Source: Apis mellifera (Eukaryota; Arthropoda; Insecta; Hymenoptera; Apidae). From it: DNA of 64,000 nucleotides. How positions within the stretch are numbered: position 1 is the first letter of the stretch; each line of letters opens with the position of its first letter. The stretch spans positions 124,001 to 188,000 of the forward strand of contig NC_037646.1 of assembly GCF_003254395.2 (NCBI RefSeq), written 5' to 3'. The position numbers and the translations under genes are program-made. Shown piece by piece: positions 48,110 to 60,590 of the stretch. Below the pieces are notes generated by a model, which was not told where the DNA came from, did not search any database, and worked only from the letters and a program-made list of their open reading frames with translations.

Positions 48110-48430
48110 ATTTCACTTTGAAACCATTGCCGCTTTGTCACCTGCATGTTTTCTTTTTCGAATAATAACTAAAAGTGATATCCATTATTGTGCCACACAT
48201 GCACGATATATGTATTACTTATGTTGTTCTTCGAAATGAAATAAATGCAATGTTTTACTTTCGAATAGCAAAAAAGAAAAAAAGAAATTGTAAGATGACA
48301 TAACTCGGGTATATAAACGCAAATAATATTTCGGACTTATTACGTGATTTAACCAAGAGAAAGTCACTTCTCTGTGTGGTTTTCAATTAAATTGCAATTG
48401 CTTCGCGACTTTAGATTTTCACATCCTTCT
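48110..48430 (+). promoter_or_regulatory. Promoter-like GC-richer island with TATA box
   Basis: A balanced-composition block in AT-rich surroundings. TATATAAA at 48310-48317 is flanked by GC-richer bases (cgggtatataaacgc), which makes it stand out from background TA runs. Downstream are tcggacttattacgtg at the distance of a start site and gtcacttctctgtgtggttt. The same octamer TATATAAAC occurs in the stronger candidate at 52194, followed there too by a tttctctgtgtcgc block. No long frame or obvious splice donor follows, so the transcribed product, if any, is unknown. Confidence 0.4.
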
Positions 48431-51400
48431 ATTTGATTATATAAAAAAATATTTCTTATGGATTTTTGCAGTTTATTTAAAAATTTTTTATTATTCATAT
48501 TATTATTAATATTATTTGTAGAATATAAATAATTAGAATTGAAATAACAAGTAATCGAACAAGTAATCGAATTTTTTTAATGATCAATTTTCAAAATTTT
48601 TATATGTAATTTAACAAATTCAAAAAAATATATTATTTTATGAAAATTACGATGAAAATAAAATAAAGCTATATGTATACATTTTTTATAAACAATATAT
48701 AAACAAATGATCACTATCAAGGGAATTATTAAAAATTAATTAAAAAAATTATTAATGATTAATTAAAATTAATTAAATTATTAATGATTAATTAAAAATG
48801 ATTTTAATATATTTTTATTTTAAAAAGCAAATATTTTTTTTAATAATGAAAAAATTTTAATGATGATTGATATATATTTAATTATTATTATATTAAGTAT
48901 ATTTATAAAATAGGAGATTATTTATCGAACATATCGAATTCGTTTTAAAAGTCTATCCATTATAATTCGATAAAACAAATCATTGTTTAACTTTTTATAA
49001 ATTCACGATGTTTAATGAATGAAAAAATATTATTTTAATTTTCGACTTTGTGGTTCAAGTTTTTATTGTTTTATCTTCAGAATTTTGACGTTTTGTTATT
49101 GTTATATTTGTTGCATATGAAATCATATTGAAAACATCTCATTTTATTATAGATGATGTTATTTAAAAAATTTGAATTGGAAGTACTAAATTCTATAAAG
49201 TTTTATGGCGCTATTATGTGCTACTTTTTCTGCATGCGGAAAAAATTTCACAGAAAATTTTCTCTTACCTAGTTTCTCGTATATAATATTATAAAATCAT
49301 TCATACTATTCTTCAATCATTCATACTAATTTTTAATTTGTTATTATTCTTATCAATAAATAACAATCTTTCGACAATAAATAAATTCAATATTTACATT
49401 GATGCAACTTGTTGACGATCATTCTTTTGTTTTGTCATCTTCAAATGACTTTCTTTAAAAAAAACTTTAAAAAAAACTTTTAAACCATTAAAACCATAAA
49501 AACTATAGCATAATTCAAACAATTTATAAACTTTTTGTATCATTTTATAACTTTCAATCGCAAATGTTTAAAACATTTAAAACAAAATTTAATTATCACG
49601 TGTTATTCCGCATTATAATGAACATATTGATTCTAAAATCAAGCAATTTTTAACAAGCAGTATCAAAGAACAATGTAAAATGTAAAACAAGAACAATGCA
49701 AAAGAAAAATATAGAGTACTAAGAAAAATTTAAAAGATGGCATTATAAAAAAAAGTAGTTTTTATTTAAAAAATAGAAATTTCTTCAAAAAACTATGTAT
49801 ATATAATTCAATTATGAATATAATGCGAATATGTGCTAGTAACATAATTTATTACATGTAAAAAATTATTTATTATTAAGATGGTATATTGTGATTGAGA
49901 TGAAAGAAATCTAATATTATTCTAATTATCATTACGCAATCTTATTAAATTTTATACACAAAAATCTTCATTAAAATAAAAATTTCTTCAAAATACATAA
50001 ATTTCATATAATATATGAATATTTTTGCGAGTAACTAAATATTGATTGGATGATTTTTTGCTATTCTTGATAAATATTATTAATCTTTAAAGTCTTCAAT
50101 TCTTTTTTTAAGATGCTCTATGATTATATAGAGTGAAACATTTTTTAAAAGTTGATTCTGATCAAATCAAATACAAAAGTTAATATATAAAAATGTCTAT
50201 TAAAGCTTATAAAATTAAAAAAAATTTAAATTCATATTAGATGAAGCAAAACGACGATAATGTGACTATTTGTTTAAAGAATTATCATTATCTCTCACTT
50301 CATTTAAATTTTATTTTTGTGCTTAATATTTAGAATAGATTTTTTAAGAAATATTCTACAAATATAACATCTTTTATATATAAAACAAAAAAAAAAAGAA
50401 TTAAGAATAAAGTAAAAAAAAAGAGAAAAAGGAGAATATTGTTATTCGATCATTATAATATCTTCTATTTTATTATTAAATATAGTCTTTAAACATTTCA
50501 CAAAAGTTTTGTTTGATATAATATAATAATTTTGTTTTTATATATATAGTGATCGTAAAACCATATTTAAATAAGATATGGCTTTTAATGAATTAATATC
50601 TATATAATAATATTAAATTATTTATTCAAAAAATCATTAATTTAGAAAAAATTGTAATTTAAACTTTATAAAACTTATAAAAGACAAAGCAATTATATCA
50701 AATACTTGCCTGGTTATTTTTTTTGTTCTTCATACATAAAAATTAAGTATTCATCATTCATTGAATTTATTATAGTATCGAATATTTTTATTCATTTTAT
50801 AAAATTTTTAGATTTGCAATATATAAAATAAGATATATAGATATTTTAAAAATATCTTGAAATATATTAAATATCATTTTTATTAAAGTATATAATAAAG
50901 TTAGAATTTTTTTTTATATACATCTCATTTATACGAAAAAATTAATTCGTCCTGAATTTCAAATTAACTGCAAATTAAGTTATTATATGTTTTATTTTAT
51001 AATCAATCAATTTTAGTTTAAGATATAAAATAGTTCAACAACGAACATTATTTGGTAAATATAAGTAATCTATATATTTTTTATGATTACTATACTCTCT
51101 CGTTGTTTATACATAAATTCACGAATAACTCTCGAATATTTATAAATTATGTTATTAATCTATATATTATATGTATTATATATATAATCATCATTATATT
51201 TACTATACACTTCTTATATAATAAAAATTATAAGATATTCTGCATCTGAAATATTTGAAATATATTTTTTACTTAGTATTGTAAAAGAGTTATAACAAAA
51301 AGTATTTTATATAAGAGGATAGAATTTGCATAGAAGAAATTTAAATTATTGAAGATGTATAAATTTCTTTTCTTCTATGTTCTTTAAAAACTATTAATAA

Positions 51401-51632
51401 AAAAAACTTTTTATATTTTTTTTTAATTGATAAGTTATATCTTCAGGAAATTTTTTATTTTTAAAATATAATTAAATATTTTAATTGTATAAACTAATAT
51501 TTGCTAATTATTGCTTTTAAAAATAAATCTCTTAACATATAAAAGTTTAATAATTAAAATGAAAATAACATTAATTTTATAAATAATAATTAATTTCTTG
51601 TACAATTAGTTATATATAATATAACATAAATT
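48431..51632. other. AT-rich, nothing recognised
   Basis: Includes a 12-bp doublet (aagtaatcgaac) near 48548-48575. The frame at 51052-51249 is random-looking. If the islands at 48110 and 52090 belong to one gene, this would be intron or upstream sequence. That is not shown. Confidence 0.5.
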
Positions 51633-51786
51633 TTATATTTATATTTATATTTATATTTATATTTATATTTATATTTATATTTATATTTATATTTATATTT
51701 ATATTTATATTTATATTTATATTTATATTTATATTTATATTTATATTTATATTTACATTTACATTTACATTTACATTTACATTTAT
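51633..51786. repeat. (ATTTAT)n hexanucleotide repeat with (ATTTAC)n end
   Basis: About 20 units of ATTTAT, then five units of ATTTAC in the same phase, then back to ATTTAT. The two long minus-strand frames over it (51590-51799 and 51610-51855) are just the repeat read as Lys-Tyr and Asn-Ile dipeptides. Confidence 0.95.
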
Positions 51787-52089
51787 ACAAATATAACATT
51801 TAAATGAATATAGATTCATGCAAATGTTATAATAAAATGATAAATATAAAATCATTTAAAAATTTTTTGTAATTGTAAAGATTGTAATTTTATAATTTAT
51901 GCTATAATATAATTTATGAATATTTTAATTTTTTTATAATATTTAAATAAGTTTTTCCAATATTATATTTCTGCTTTTATAAAAATTAACAAGTTTTATT
52001 TAAACTTTAATACAATGTTATTAATAAAATTAATGATATAACAATATATCCACTATATATTTTCTTTATCAAATTTATTATCAATTGTA

Positions 52090-52201
52090 AAATATCTCCA
52101 ATTCTGCTCTCACCGTTCCATTCTTCCCACTTTCCTCGAAGCAAATTCCAAGCAAGGTCGAAATTTCAATCTAACTGCTACAATCATCCTCACTATATAA
52201 A
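52090..52201 (+). promoter_or_regulatory. Core promoter region with TATA box
   Basis: TATATAAA at 52194-52201 sits in GC-richer sequence (cctcactatataaaccaacc), preceded by a C/T-rich stretch (ctcaccgttccattcttccc). About 25-35 bp downstream (52220-52235, tttgcagaacgatc) is where transcription would start. An initiator-like ttcagttg is also present at 52290-52297, but too far for this TATA box. The probable exon ends with a donor at 52553. Confidence 0.5.
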
Positions 52202-52224
52202 CCAACCTGTGTCCCCACCTTTTG

Positions 52225-52552
52225 CAGAACGATCAAGCAGGTGGTGGACAAGAGATTTCGAAACGTTCGAATGGAGTATGCTCGTCGAATTCAGTTGAGT
52301 GTCGGTCTTTCTCTGTGTCGCATCTTTATTTGTTATCAATCGATTCTCGCCTTTCAGTACTTCGCAATTGTCATTGTTGACATTTCATGAAAAAAAAGTT
52401 GATCATTAATTAATCTCTAATGAACAATAATTGGTGACTCTTATGTAAAACTGCTGATTGGAGGATCGAATATTTTTTAGTTAATAAGCTGTCGATCATT
52501 ATGAAATCGAAGGCCACGTGAAATTGTGACATGATAGACAAACTTCAAAAAT
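52225..52552 (+). other. Probable 5' exon of an unidentified gene
   Basis: GC-richer unique sequence from about 30 bp after the TATA box to a splice donor AAT|GTGAGTAG (GT at 52553-52554), which matches the insect donor consensus (GTRAGT). After it the sequence becomes purely AT-rich, as honeybee introns do. An ATG at 52531 starts MIDKLQK and runs into the donor in phase 1, so it could be the translation start. A 39-codon upstream frame (52271-52390) lies before it. The next exon was not found in the remaining 11 kb, so the gene would continue beyond the window or the exon may be non-coding. Confidence 0.45.
52271..52390 (+). CDS. Short 39-residue ORF in the probable 5' exon (uORF or small peptide)
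   Basis: Reads MEYARRIQLSVG...FAIVIVDIS then TGA. It has a basic start (RR at residues 5-6) and a long hydrophobic part (about residues 9-37), like a small membrane or signal-type peptide. The ATG (cgaATGg) has a purine at +4 but C at -3, a weak context. It is complete within the exon and lies upstream of the ATG at 52531. An upstream regulatory frame is the simpler reading. No family recognised; it may be chance. Confidence 0.25.
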   Translation: MEYARRIQLSVGLSLCRIFICYQSILAFQYFAIVIVDIS

Positions 52553-52558
52553 GTGAGT
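52553..52558 (+). other. Probable 5' splice donor
   Basis: GTGAGT followed by AG, at the abrupt transition from balanced to AT-rich sequence. Confidence 0.5.
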
Positions 52559-53523
52559 AGAGATATGTTTAAAATATTATTAAAAATTCTAATATTATCA
52601 TTTTCTAATCATTTAAACATTTTTTTTATTTTTATGAAATATGTTATATAAATTTCAATATTTTATTTATTTGAAAATTTAGTTTATTATTTTTATTTAT
52701 TTCTATTACTACTTATTAACAATATTAATATTTATTAATATTTACTTTTAAATTTATACAAAAATAAATAATAGTAATATATAATATATATATATATATT
52801 TAGAAAAAAAAAATTTATTTTTAAATACATGTATATTATTTCTTGTTTATATATATATATATATATATATAATATAATAAAGTATGTTAATTAATTTGAA
52901 ATATTTTCTAAATTATTAAAACTTTGAAACATTAAACAAATTTTAGATGAATAAAATAAAATAACTCTAAAAGAACAAAAATTTCTACTATTCCACTTAT
53001 AATAGTAAAATATATTTGTTTTATAACTTTCACTATTTCATTTATTATAACTTTATTGATTATTGCTATAAAAATTATTTAGATCCTTAAAATAATATAA
53101 ACAATTTTTATAACTAGAATTATATATTATTTTTATAACTAGAATATACTATAGTTATATATTATAACTTTGTTATTGCTATGAAAATTATTTGGACCTT
53201 TTAAATAATATAAATAATTTTTATAATTAGAATTTATATCATGGTTTTTCCCTTGTGATTTCTCGCTTAAATATATACAATAAAAGTTCATTATTAGGTA
53301 AATAAATTAATTAAACAATTAAATTGATTAAATTGACATTTTAAGATTTATTTATTTGAATACTTAAAAATCTCTAATAAAATAATTATTAATAAATATT
53401 ATATTCAATATCATTCATTTTATATCTTTTTTTTTTCAATTTTTTATATAGAATATTTAAACACATTTTTTCATTATGAATAATAGAAATATAAACAAAC
53501 AAGCATTGAAAATAATATAAATT

Positions 53524-53572
<49 letters not shown>

Positions 53573-54142
53573 GGATTTATAAGTAATTATTTATTTATTT
53601 ATATATATTAAAATATATTTTTAATTTTTGTATGTAAATCTTTAAATCTTTATTTAATTTGGATTTATTTTTCAATTATGAAATGAAAAGTAAGAAATAA
53701 ATTATTTTTGAATAATTAATTAGTCTAAATGATAATAAAAATGAAAAATAAAAGAGAGAAATAAGAGTGAATGAAAAAATATGTATACAAATATACAATT
53801 TTTTAAATTCAAAATAAACATAAAGAAGTATATTTTTATTAATAATAATATTCTTATTCTAAATCATTAATATTTTTACAAAAATATAGATTTTTTATTT
53901 AAAATCATTTTTATGATTTTTTTATAATTTCCTAATACATGTATATATATAATAGTTATATATATATGTATATGTATAATTACATATATTTAAAACAATA
54001 ATATATATATTAAATTGTAAATAACATACTGAAGACTTTGCATTATTTGTTTACATTTATTTTTTTACATTATGTTTAGTTTTGACTCTCAAATCTATAC
54101 TGATTCTTTTTTTTCTTTTTTCTGTAATACTGGCTCTATTTT

Positions 54143-54144
<2 letters not shown>

Positions 54145-54217
<73 letters not shown>
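54145..54217. repeat. (TC)n microsatellite, about 36 units
   Basis: Uninterrupted TC repeat of 73 bases, an all-pyrimidine strand. It is preceded by a T-rich stretch with ttttttcttttttc. Confidence 0.97.
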
Positions 54218-54220
<3 letters not shown>

Positions 54221-55074
54221 GCATATATACATATTTAATATTACGTAAATACAGTCGTTAAAGTACTTCGATAATCTTATCTAAACGTTATTTTTTATAC
54301 TTCTATATTATGATTTAATTTTTTAATTATATAATGATTTTAACACTTTCAACATATGTATATGTATATATATATTTGTCATCATCTCATTCGTACTGAA
54401 AAAATATTATTTTGAAATGATACAATGATATAAATATCTAATATTTATTATAAAAAAATAGAATATAATATATCTACTATTATCAATCATAAATCAAAGT
54501 TTAATAAAAATTTTTTACGAATATGTATATAATATACATAATATATAAACTAAAACTAAACTGTATCATATATAGAAAAAAATTGTTTGAATGATAATTT
54601 TGACAATATATTTCGAAATCATTAAAATCGATATAATCTTCTCTATTTTAAAAATAGATAACATTTTCATTATCCAAATTAATAGAATTATTCAAGAAAT
54701 TTCAAATGAAACAGATTTTTTTTAAATGAATTAATCTATATTTTGAGCAAAATAATTTGCAAGAAAATTGAAATAATAGTGTAAAAAACGATAATATATT
54801 ATTTTTATTATAAAAATTAGAGATCTCATATTTTACTATATTTTTTTAATTGTCAAATTATATAAATTTTTTTAAATACAAAGAATCTATATATTTTATA
54901 AATAAATTTTTAATTTTCCCCTTCTATTTTTTATTATCAGTAATTATGGATTTCCCAATAAAATATATTATATAAGTATATTATATAAATATATTATATA
55001 ATATATTAAATATATTATATATTATATATTATATATATTATATTATATATATATATATTATATATTATATATAT

Positions 55075-55117
<43 letters not shown>

Positions 55118-55862
55118 CATAAATTTAGCAAAAATAAATAGCAAGTTCTATTGTAATTATCAAATATTTTTGTAATTTATATATATAATTGTTTTCTTTA
55201 TTTTTTTCATAATTGAAAATAGAATAGAATTTATTGTTTTTATTTCTACATAAATAAAAACTGCATGAAACATATAATCTGCATAATTTATGATGAATGT
55301 TGTAAATATTTTTATTATATATTTTATATATATTTATTATATAGAAATAAATATAAAAATATAAATTCGAAGGAAATATAAATTCATAGGAATCGAAGTT
55401 ATACGAATATCTAAATATTTTGTGTTATCATGAATATAATTTATTTTTATAAATTATATTATATTATTATATTAATAATAATTTATTTTATTCTATAGAT
55501 ATTATATTAAATCTATATATAATACATATATACATATATATAGTATATAGTAAAACATATATAATATATAATAAAACATTTATAAACATAAACATTTCAT
55601 GAGATCAAAAAGAAAATGTAACTTTTTAAATATAGAGATTAACATAAATATAAATATTTATATTTATATGTAATTAAGATAATAGATACTTGAATTTTTT
55701 TTTTCATTTTATACGTAAATAAAATGTAAATATCCATTTTATTTCTTCAAATCTTCATTTGTAAGAATTAAAATAAAATCTTTCATTTTGATATAGAATA
55801 TAAAATAAAATATTTATAAATAAATTATTTAAATAATTATTTATAAATATTTATATTTATAT

Positions 55863-55872
<10 letters not shown>

Positions 55873-55928
<56 letters not shown>
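55873..55928. repeat. (AT)n microsatellite
   Basis: Perfect AT repeat of more than 20 units, interrupted once by G near 55919. Confidence 0.95.
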
Positions 55929-55931
<3 letters not shown>

Positions 55932-57529
55932 AAATATTTGTAAATGTATATTTTTTAAAATAATACATGCATTAAAATGCATTTAAATATAATTGTTACA
56001 TTTATATATAAATTTGAATGTTAAAAAAACATGAAATTTTTTATGCATATTATATGTTATTAATTTTAAAAAAAAATTATATATACATATACATATCTTA
56101 TAATTTTATGTATTAATTGTTAAAAACAATAACTTTTTTATAAAATAAATTTGGAAATATGAAAATTTTTATACAAGATTATTAATATCTTAACCATTTG
56201 TTATGGAAAAAAATTCTCTTATAATTCAACTTGAATAATCCAATATATGATTCTTTCTTTCAATTTCTGTTTGATTATGCTGCATTATAAAAAAGCAACT
56301 CTTTTTATATTCATTGATTATACTCTACAATATAAGTTGAAACATATATTAATTTCATTTTCTATTTGTGATTTAAAACATAATAAAAGATTTCTTCAAA
56401 TTTTATCAGTAATTTAATTAAAAATAAATATAAAATTTAAATTTTAAGTTAAAAATATTAAAATTTAAATTTTAAGTTAAAAATAATAGATACATTATAT
56501 GTGCTTCATCATATTCATTTAAAAAAAAAATGAACAGTTTAGTAATGAAATTTTTGTACCTTATCAAAGATAGAAATTATGTTTAATTTAATTAATTTTT
56601 AGTTTTTTAAAATATCTAATAAAAATTTTTTTTCATATCTCGTTTACTAAATTCAAAGGAATTTTATTTTGAATTATGAATTTTTTTAATAAAAATTAAT
56701 TTAAGTTCATTTTATAAATATCTCAAAATTGACAATTTTTTTATATTTATTTATTATATCATGAAAAAGTTATTGTCAAATAATATTTATCCATACTTAG
56801 TAATATTTTAATTATTTAATTATCATTCCTAATTAGAAATATTAGATATAAATAGTAGTTAAAAATGTTCAGATAATGTACATAATTACTAGTAGTACTA
56901 ACTAATAATAAAATATATATAATATGAAAAATACTCGATTGACACGAATAGTTCAAAAAAACTTTATTCGAGTATTATAGTATTTATTATGGCAATTAAA
57001 TATTTCTATTAATTAAAATTTTCTATTATTTCTTAGATATTTGCAATTATTTTAATAAAAAATTTAATACAATAATATTTAATTGTTATCATTGATCATA
57101 TCTATTAATTATATTATAATATATATATAAGAAATAATAGAAAATTTTAATATATATATATAATATATATTATATATATATTTTAATATTATGTCAAAAA
57201 TTTAATCTTCGACATTTTAGATTTTAATTTTTGCTTATTTTAAATTTAAAAACATTTTTTTTGAATTCCTAAATCTTGTATCATATTTAAATCGAATATT
57301 TTTTTATTATTTCTTCACATATATTTTTCTTAAATTATATAAATTTATAATCATCAGAATTACCTAAATTAAATTTTTATTTTTAATTTTTTATAATTAT
57401 TATTTTTATATGCTTTGTTTTTTATATATCTGTTCGTGTTCATAATAATAGTAATATAATATAATTATAATAATGTAATCATAGTAATAATAGTTCATAA
57501 TTCTATTGTAATGATTTAGAGAATGTTAG

Positions 57530-58185
57530 GTGCTAATGGAATCTCCTTCGACAGATTCGCAATTTCACAAATTCTTAAAGACAAGTGGATTGTATAAGTA
57601 GTAAGAAGCATATATCTACTAGAGAGCAGGATCTCTCACAATGTCGCAGCAGATAATCGCGTTGGACGATTAGAAAGATATGATGTGTAAATTATGATGT
57701 AATCACCATGAGACTCTATTTGCAACTGAAGCTCATATCTTCAGAAAAATCTCTTCTTAATTTAATTGGAAAGGTCAAAATTTCCCGGTAGAGCATGCCA
57801 ATAATATCGCAGCCGGTGCCCGGTTTGTGACACCAATCAAATTCGAGAAAGTTCTTCTCTTGAGTGATGATCTGTATACAAAGATCTCATAATAAACAGG
57901 AACCGATCGGTGCATTTCCCTTATAGATTCTTCGGATGAGAATAATATTATTCTTTGAATCAATTGGATCTAAAATATATCACTGTTAGGATTGATTCAG
58001 CTGGTTTGAAATATGTCAAAAATATACAATTATAAATTTCAATTAAATTCTCAAAGATAGTTTTCTCAAATAATACCGTCCTTTATTTAAGCTTAATAGA
58101 GATCCACGTGTGGTAAGAACAAAAAGAGTTTTTTATTATTTTTATGAAAAATTTCTCCGAATAAGCTATAAATCTCTAAATAAGT
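57530..58185 (-). mobile_element. Dispersed repeat family A, copy 5
   Basis: Reverse orientation. The plus strand reads cttaaagacaagtggattgt, aggatctctcacaatgtcgc, a palindrome at 57654-57672 (TAATCGC-GTTGG-ACGATTA), ttcagaaaaatctcttctta, atgccaataatatcgcagcc, cttctcttgagtgatgatct, agatctcataataaacagga, and ends aatttctccgaataagctat. It is the least decayed middle region of the family (57780-57930 is GC-richer). A 62-codon minus frame at 57775-57963 is open here, but the same stretch in copies 3 and 4 has stops, so it is probably chance. Confidence 0.75.
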
Positions 58186-60329
58186 TTAATAATAAATTTA
58201 TATTTTTTCTCAAATTTAAGTTTAGATTTTTTATAATCTTTTATTCATAGGTTATTTTTTCAAATATTTAAACAATAAATTTTTTTAAATTCGCTGTACA
58301 GTTTGTATAAAATATTTCCTAATTTTAATAATTATTTTTGCATTATTGCATTTATGTATACATATATACAGAATTTGAAGCTACATAAAAAATCTTTTAC
58401 CTCTAAATAAAAGAACTTCTTTTTCTTTCTTTATAGTATTTTTCTTTCTATAATTATCTTAAATAGAAATAATAACAAGTTTATTTTATTCTTCTATCTT
58501 TGCTATCTTTTTTATATAATTTGTTTTCTTATTTGGCCGATTTACAGTTGTGAATATCAACAATAATAGTTTTATTATTAATAATACTTCAAAAAAATAA
58601 CAGAGAAATAAATAATAAAAATTGACAGTATCAAAATTGCAATAAAGATAGAACTATTTCCGCATTAGTAAATAAAAAGATTCATTTAAGTAATTATAGT
58701 TGTTGGCTAGTATTGTGGCTAGTGAAATACCGAATGTATATTGGTGAATGTGAAAGTAATAACCATCAATGCTTGATCATCAATTGATTAATGTCTTCTT
58801 TTAGAATATTTTTTTTTATATAATTGAAACAATTCAATGGTAAATGTTTTTTGCATAAAAAATTATTTAAGTCATAAATTTGAATTATTTTGAAATTCAA
58901 TACATCAAAGAATATCATAAATAAAAAAGAATTCTATTAATTTTCATCTTTCATTTTAAATAATAAAAAATATATTTTATACAATTTGAGATATAATTTT
59001 GAGATACAAAATATAATTTTAAATTAATAAAATTTCTTAATTTTCACATATTTCTTGAACATATGTATAAAAATTATATAACATTGAAAATAGGCAATTA
59101 ATAATTTTCATAAATAATCTCAAAATAACTCAAAAGTAAATTTTGAATGTTAAAATATGAATTGTGTGTTTTTATATTTATTAAATATGTATATAATTTT
59201 AAATATGTATATAATTTATATAAAATATTAATTCAATTATTTTATAATAATTTATTTTATTATTAAATAAAAACCTTTTAAATTTAACAATAATAATATT
59301 AATATAATATTAGAATAGAATGTACAAATCATGTTTCACCTTATCTAAAATGTTTCCACTATTAATTAAAATGTCAAATAACTTTTCTATAATAAATTAT
59401 TCAATCTCATATATTAATAAAAAATATAATTTTACTTGAAAAAATTAAAATTAAATTAATAAAATAATTACATAAAATATTTATATTATTATTCTCATAA
59501 ATATGATGAACATTAAATAAAATTTGAAAAAGTTTTACAATCTCTTACAATCAATACAATGTAATGTAATCAATATAATAGCATGTAATTTTATATGTAA
59601 TTTTTTATATTAGTAATATTTTTTAACAAAAATGATATTTTATTTTTTAAACTAAAAATTATATTAAATTATTTAAATAAGTTATTTATATTTGTAAAAA
59701 ATAAATACTCTATCAAAAAAAAATAAATTTAAATTCATTTCTTCTAATTAATTAAGATAGTAATAAGATAATTAATAAAAATATAAATCAAGCATGTCCG
59801 AATATTTTTAATAATTTTATTAACTATATCTTTAACAATTTTATAATACATATTTTATCAAATTTTTATATTTATTTTTTGACTGATAAATATCTTAAAA
59901 AAGATATTAAAATTTTTTTAATGAATATAATATCAATAAAATATATAGATAAAATAAGTTAATAAATTTTAATTTTGAATTATGAAGCGAATAAAATCAC
60001 TTATATTACATCTTATATATCTTCTTCTATTCATTATACTTTTTTGAACAACTTAATTCTCTCAGAAAAAAAATGAAAATCTAAATAAATTTGATTTGCT
60101 TTTATTTATTTATAAAACGTAATCATAATAATTAAATTTGACAATAAAATAAAAAAGTTAAATATAAGAATAAAATAAAAAATACAAAAATTAATAAAAA
60201 ATTTGTCTTATTAAAAAATTATAATTAATATAATATAATTGAATTTTGTAAATTAAATACATTTATTTATTTATTTATTTAATGATATGAATATAATACA
60301 AAATTCTCTGGAATTGCCCTTGAAAGTAT
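58186..60329. other. AT-rich, nothing recognised
   Basis: A slightly denser block at 58690-58800 (gttggctagtattgtggcta and neighbours) has no frame. The rest is AT-rich. Confidence 0.55.
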
Positions 60330-60590
60330 TTTTTATATTGCGTTTAGAGTGAAAGTTACTCTCGTATAGCCATTCTCAATTTAGTATCAACTTGCAAGAA
60401 ATACTATCGACAGAAACTTACGAGAATTTTATTTTGAAATGGACTTGTATCTTAAGATATAGTCCGCTTTCTTTCTTAAATTTATACAAAAATACATGTC
60501 ATCAATCATATTCATCTAGAAATAACAATATTTTTGAAAATATTTTGAAAATCAAAAATATACTGGCAATATAAAAGATCAACTTATTAT
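60330..60590 (+). other. Small denser block with a 60-codon frame
   Basis: The frame 60392-60574 (MQEILSTETYENFILKWTCI...) has a less biased amino-acid mix than most chance frames here. I see no domain, no splice sites and no second copy. An (ATTT)n tract lies just upstream at 60258-60281. It is either a chance frame in less AT-rich DNA or a worn element. Confidence 0.2.

Larger units (their letters stand above)
52559..57529. other. AT-rich, microsatellite-rich; possibly intron
   Basis: Contains (AT)n at 52786-52799, 52851-52870, 53530-53575, 55005-55115 and 55873-55928, the (TC)n tract at 54145-54217, and a 29-bp doublet near 56432-56487 (aaaatttaaattttaagtta twice). No frame or coding-like island seen. 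Confidence 0.6.

Noticed and set aside
51590..51855. Two long minus-strand frames encoding Lys-Tyr and Asn-Ile dipeptide runs
   Set aside because: They are the (ATTTAT)n microsatellite read in two frames; no non-repeat coding sequence supports them.
57775..57963. 62-codon minus-strand frame with protein-like composition
   Set aside because: It falls in family A; the same region in copies 3 and 4 contains stops and indels, so no conserved coding is shown.
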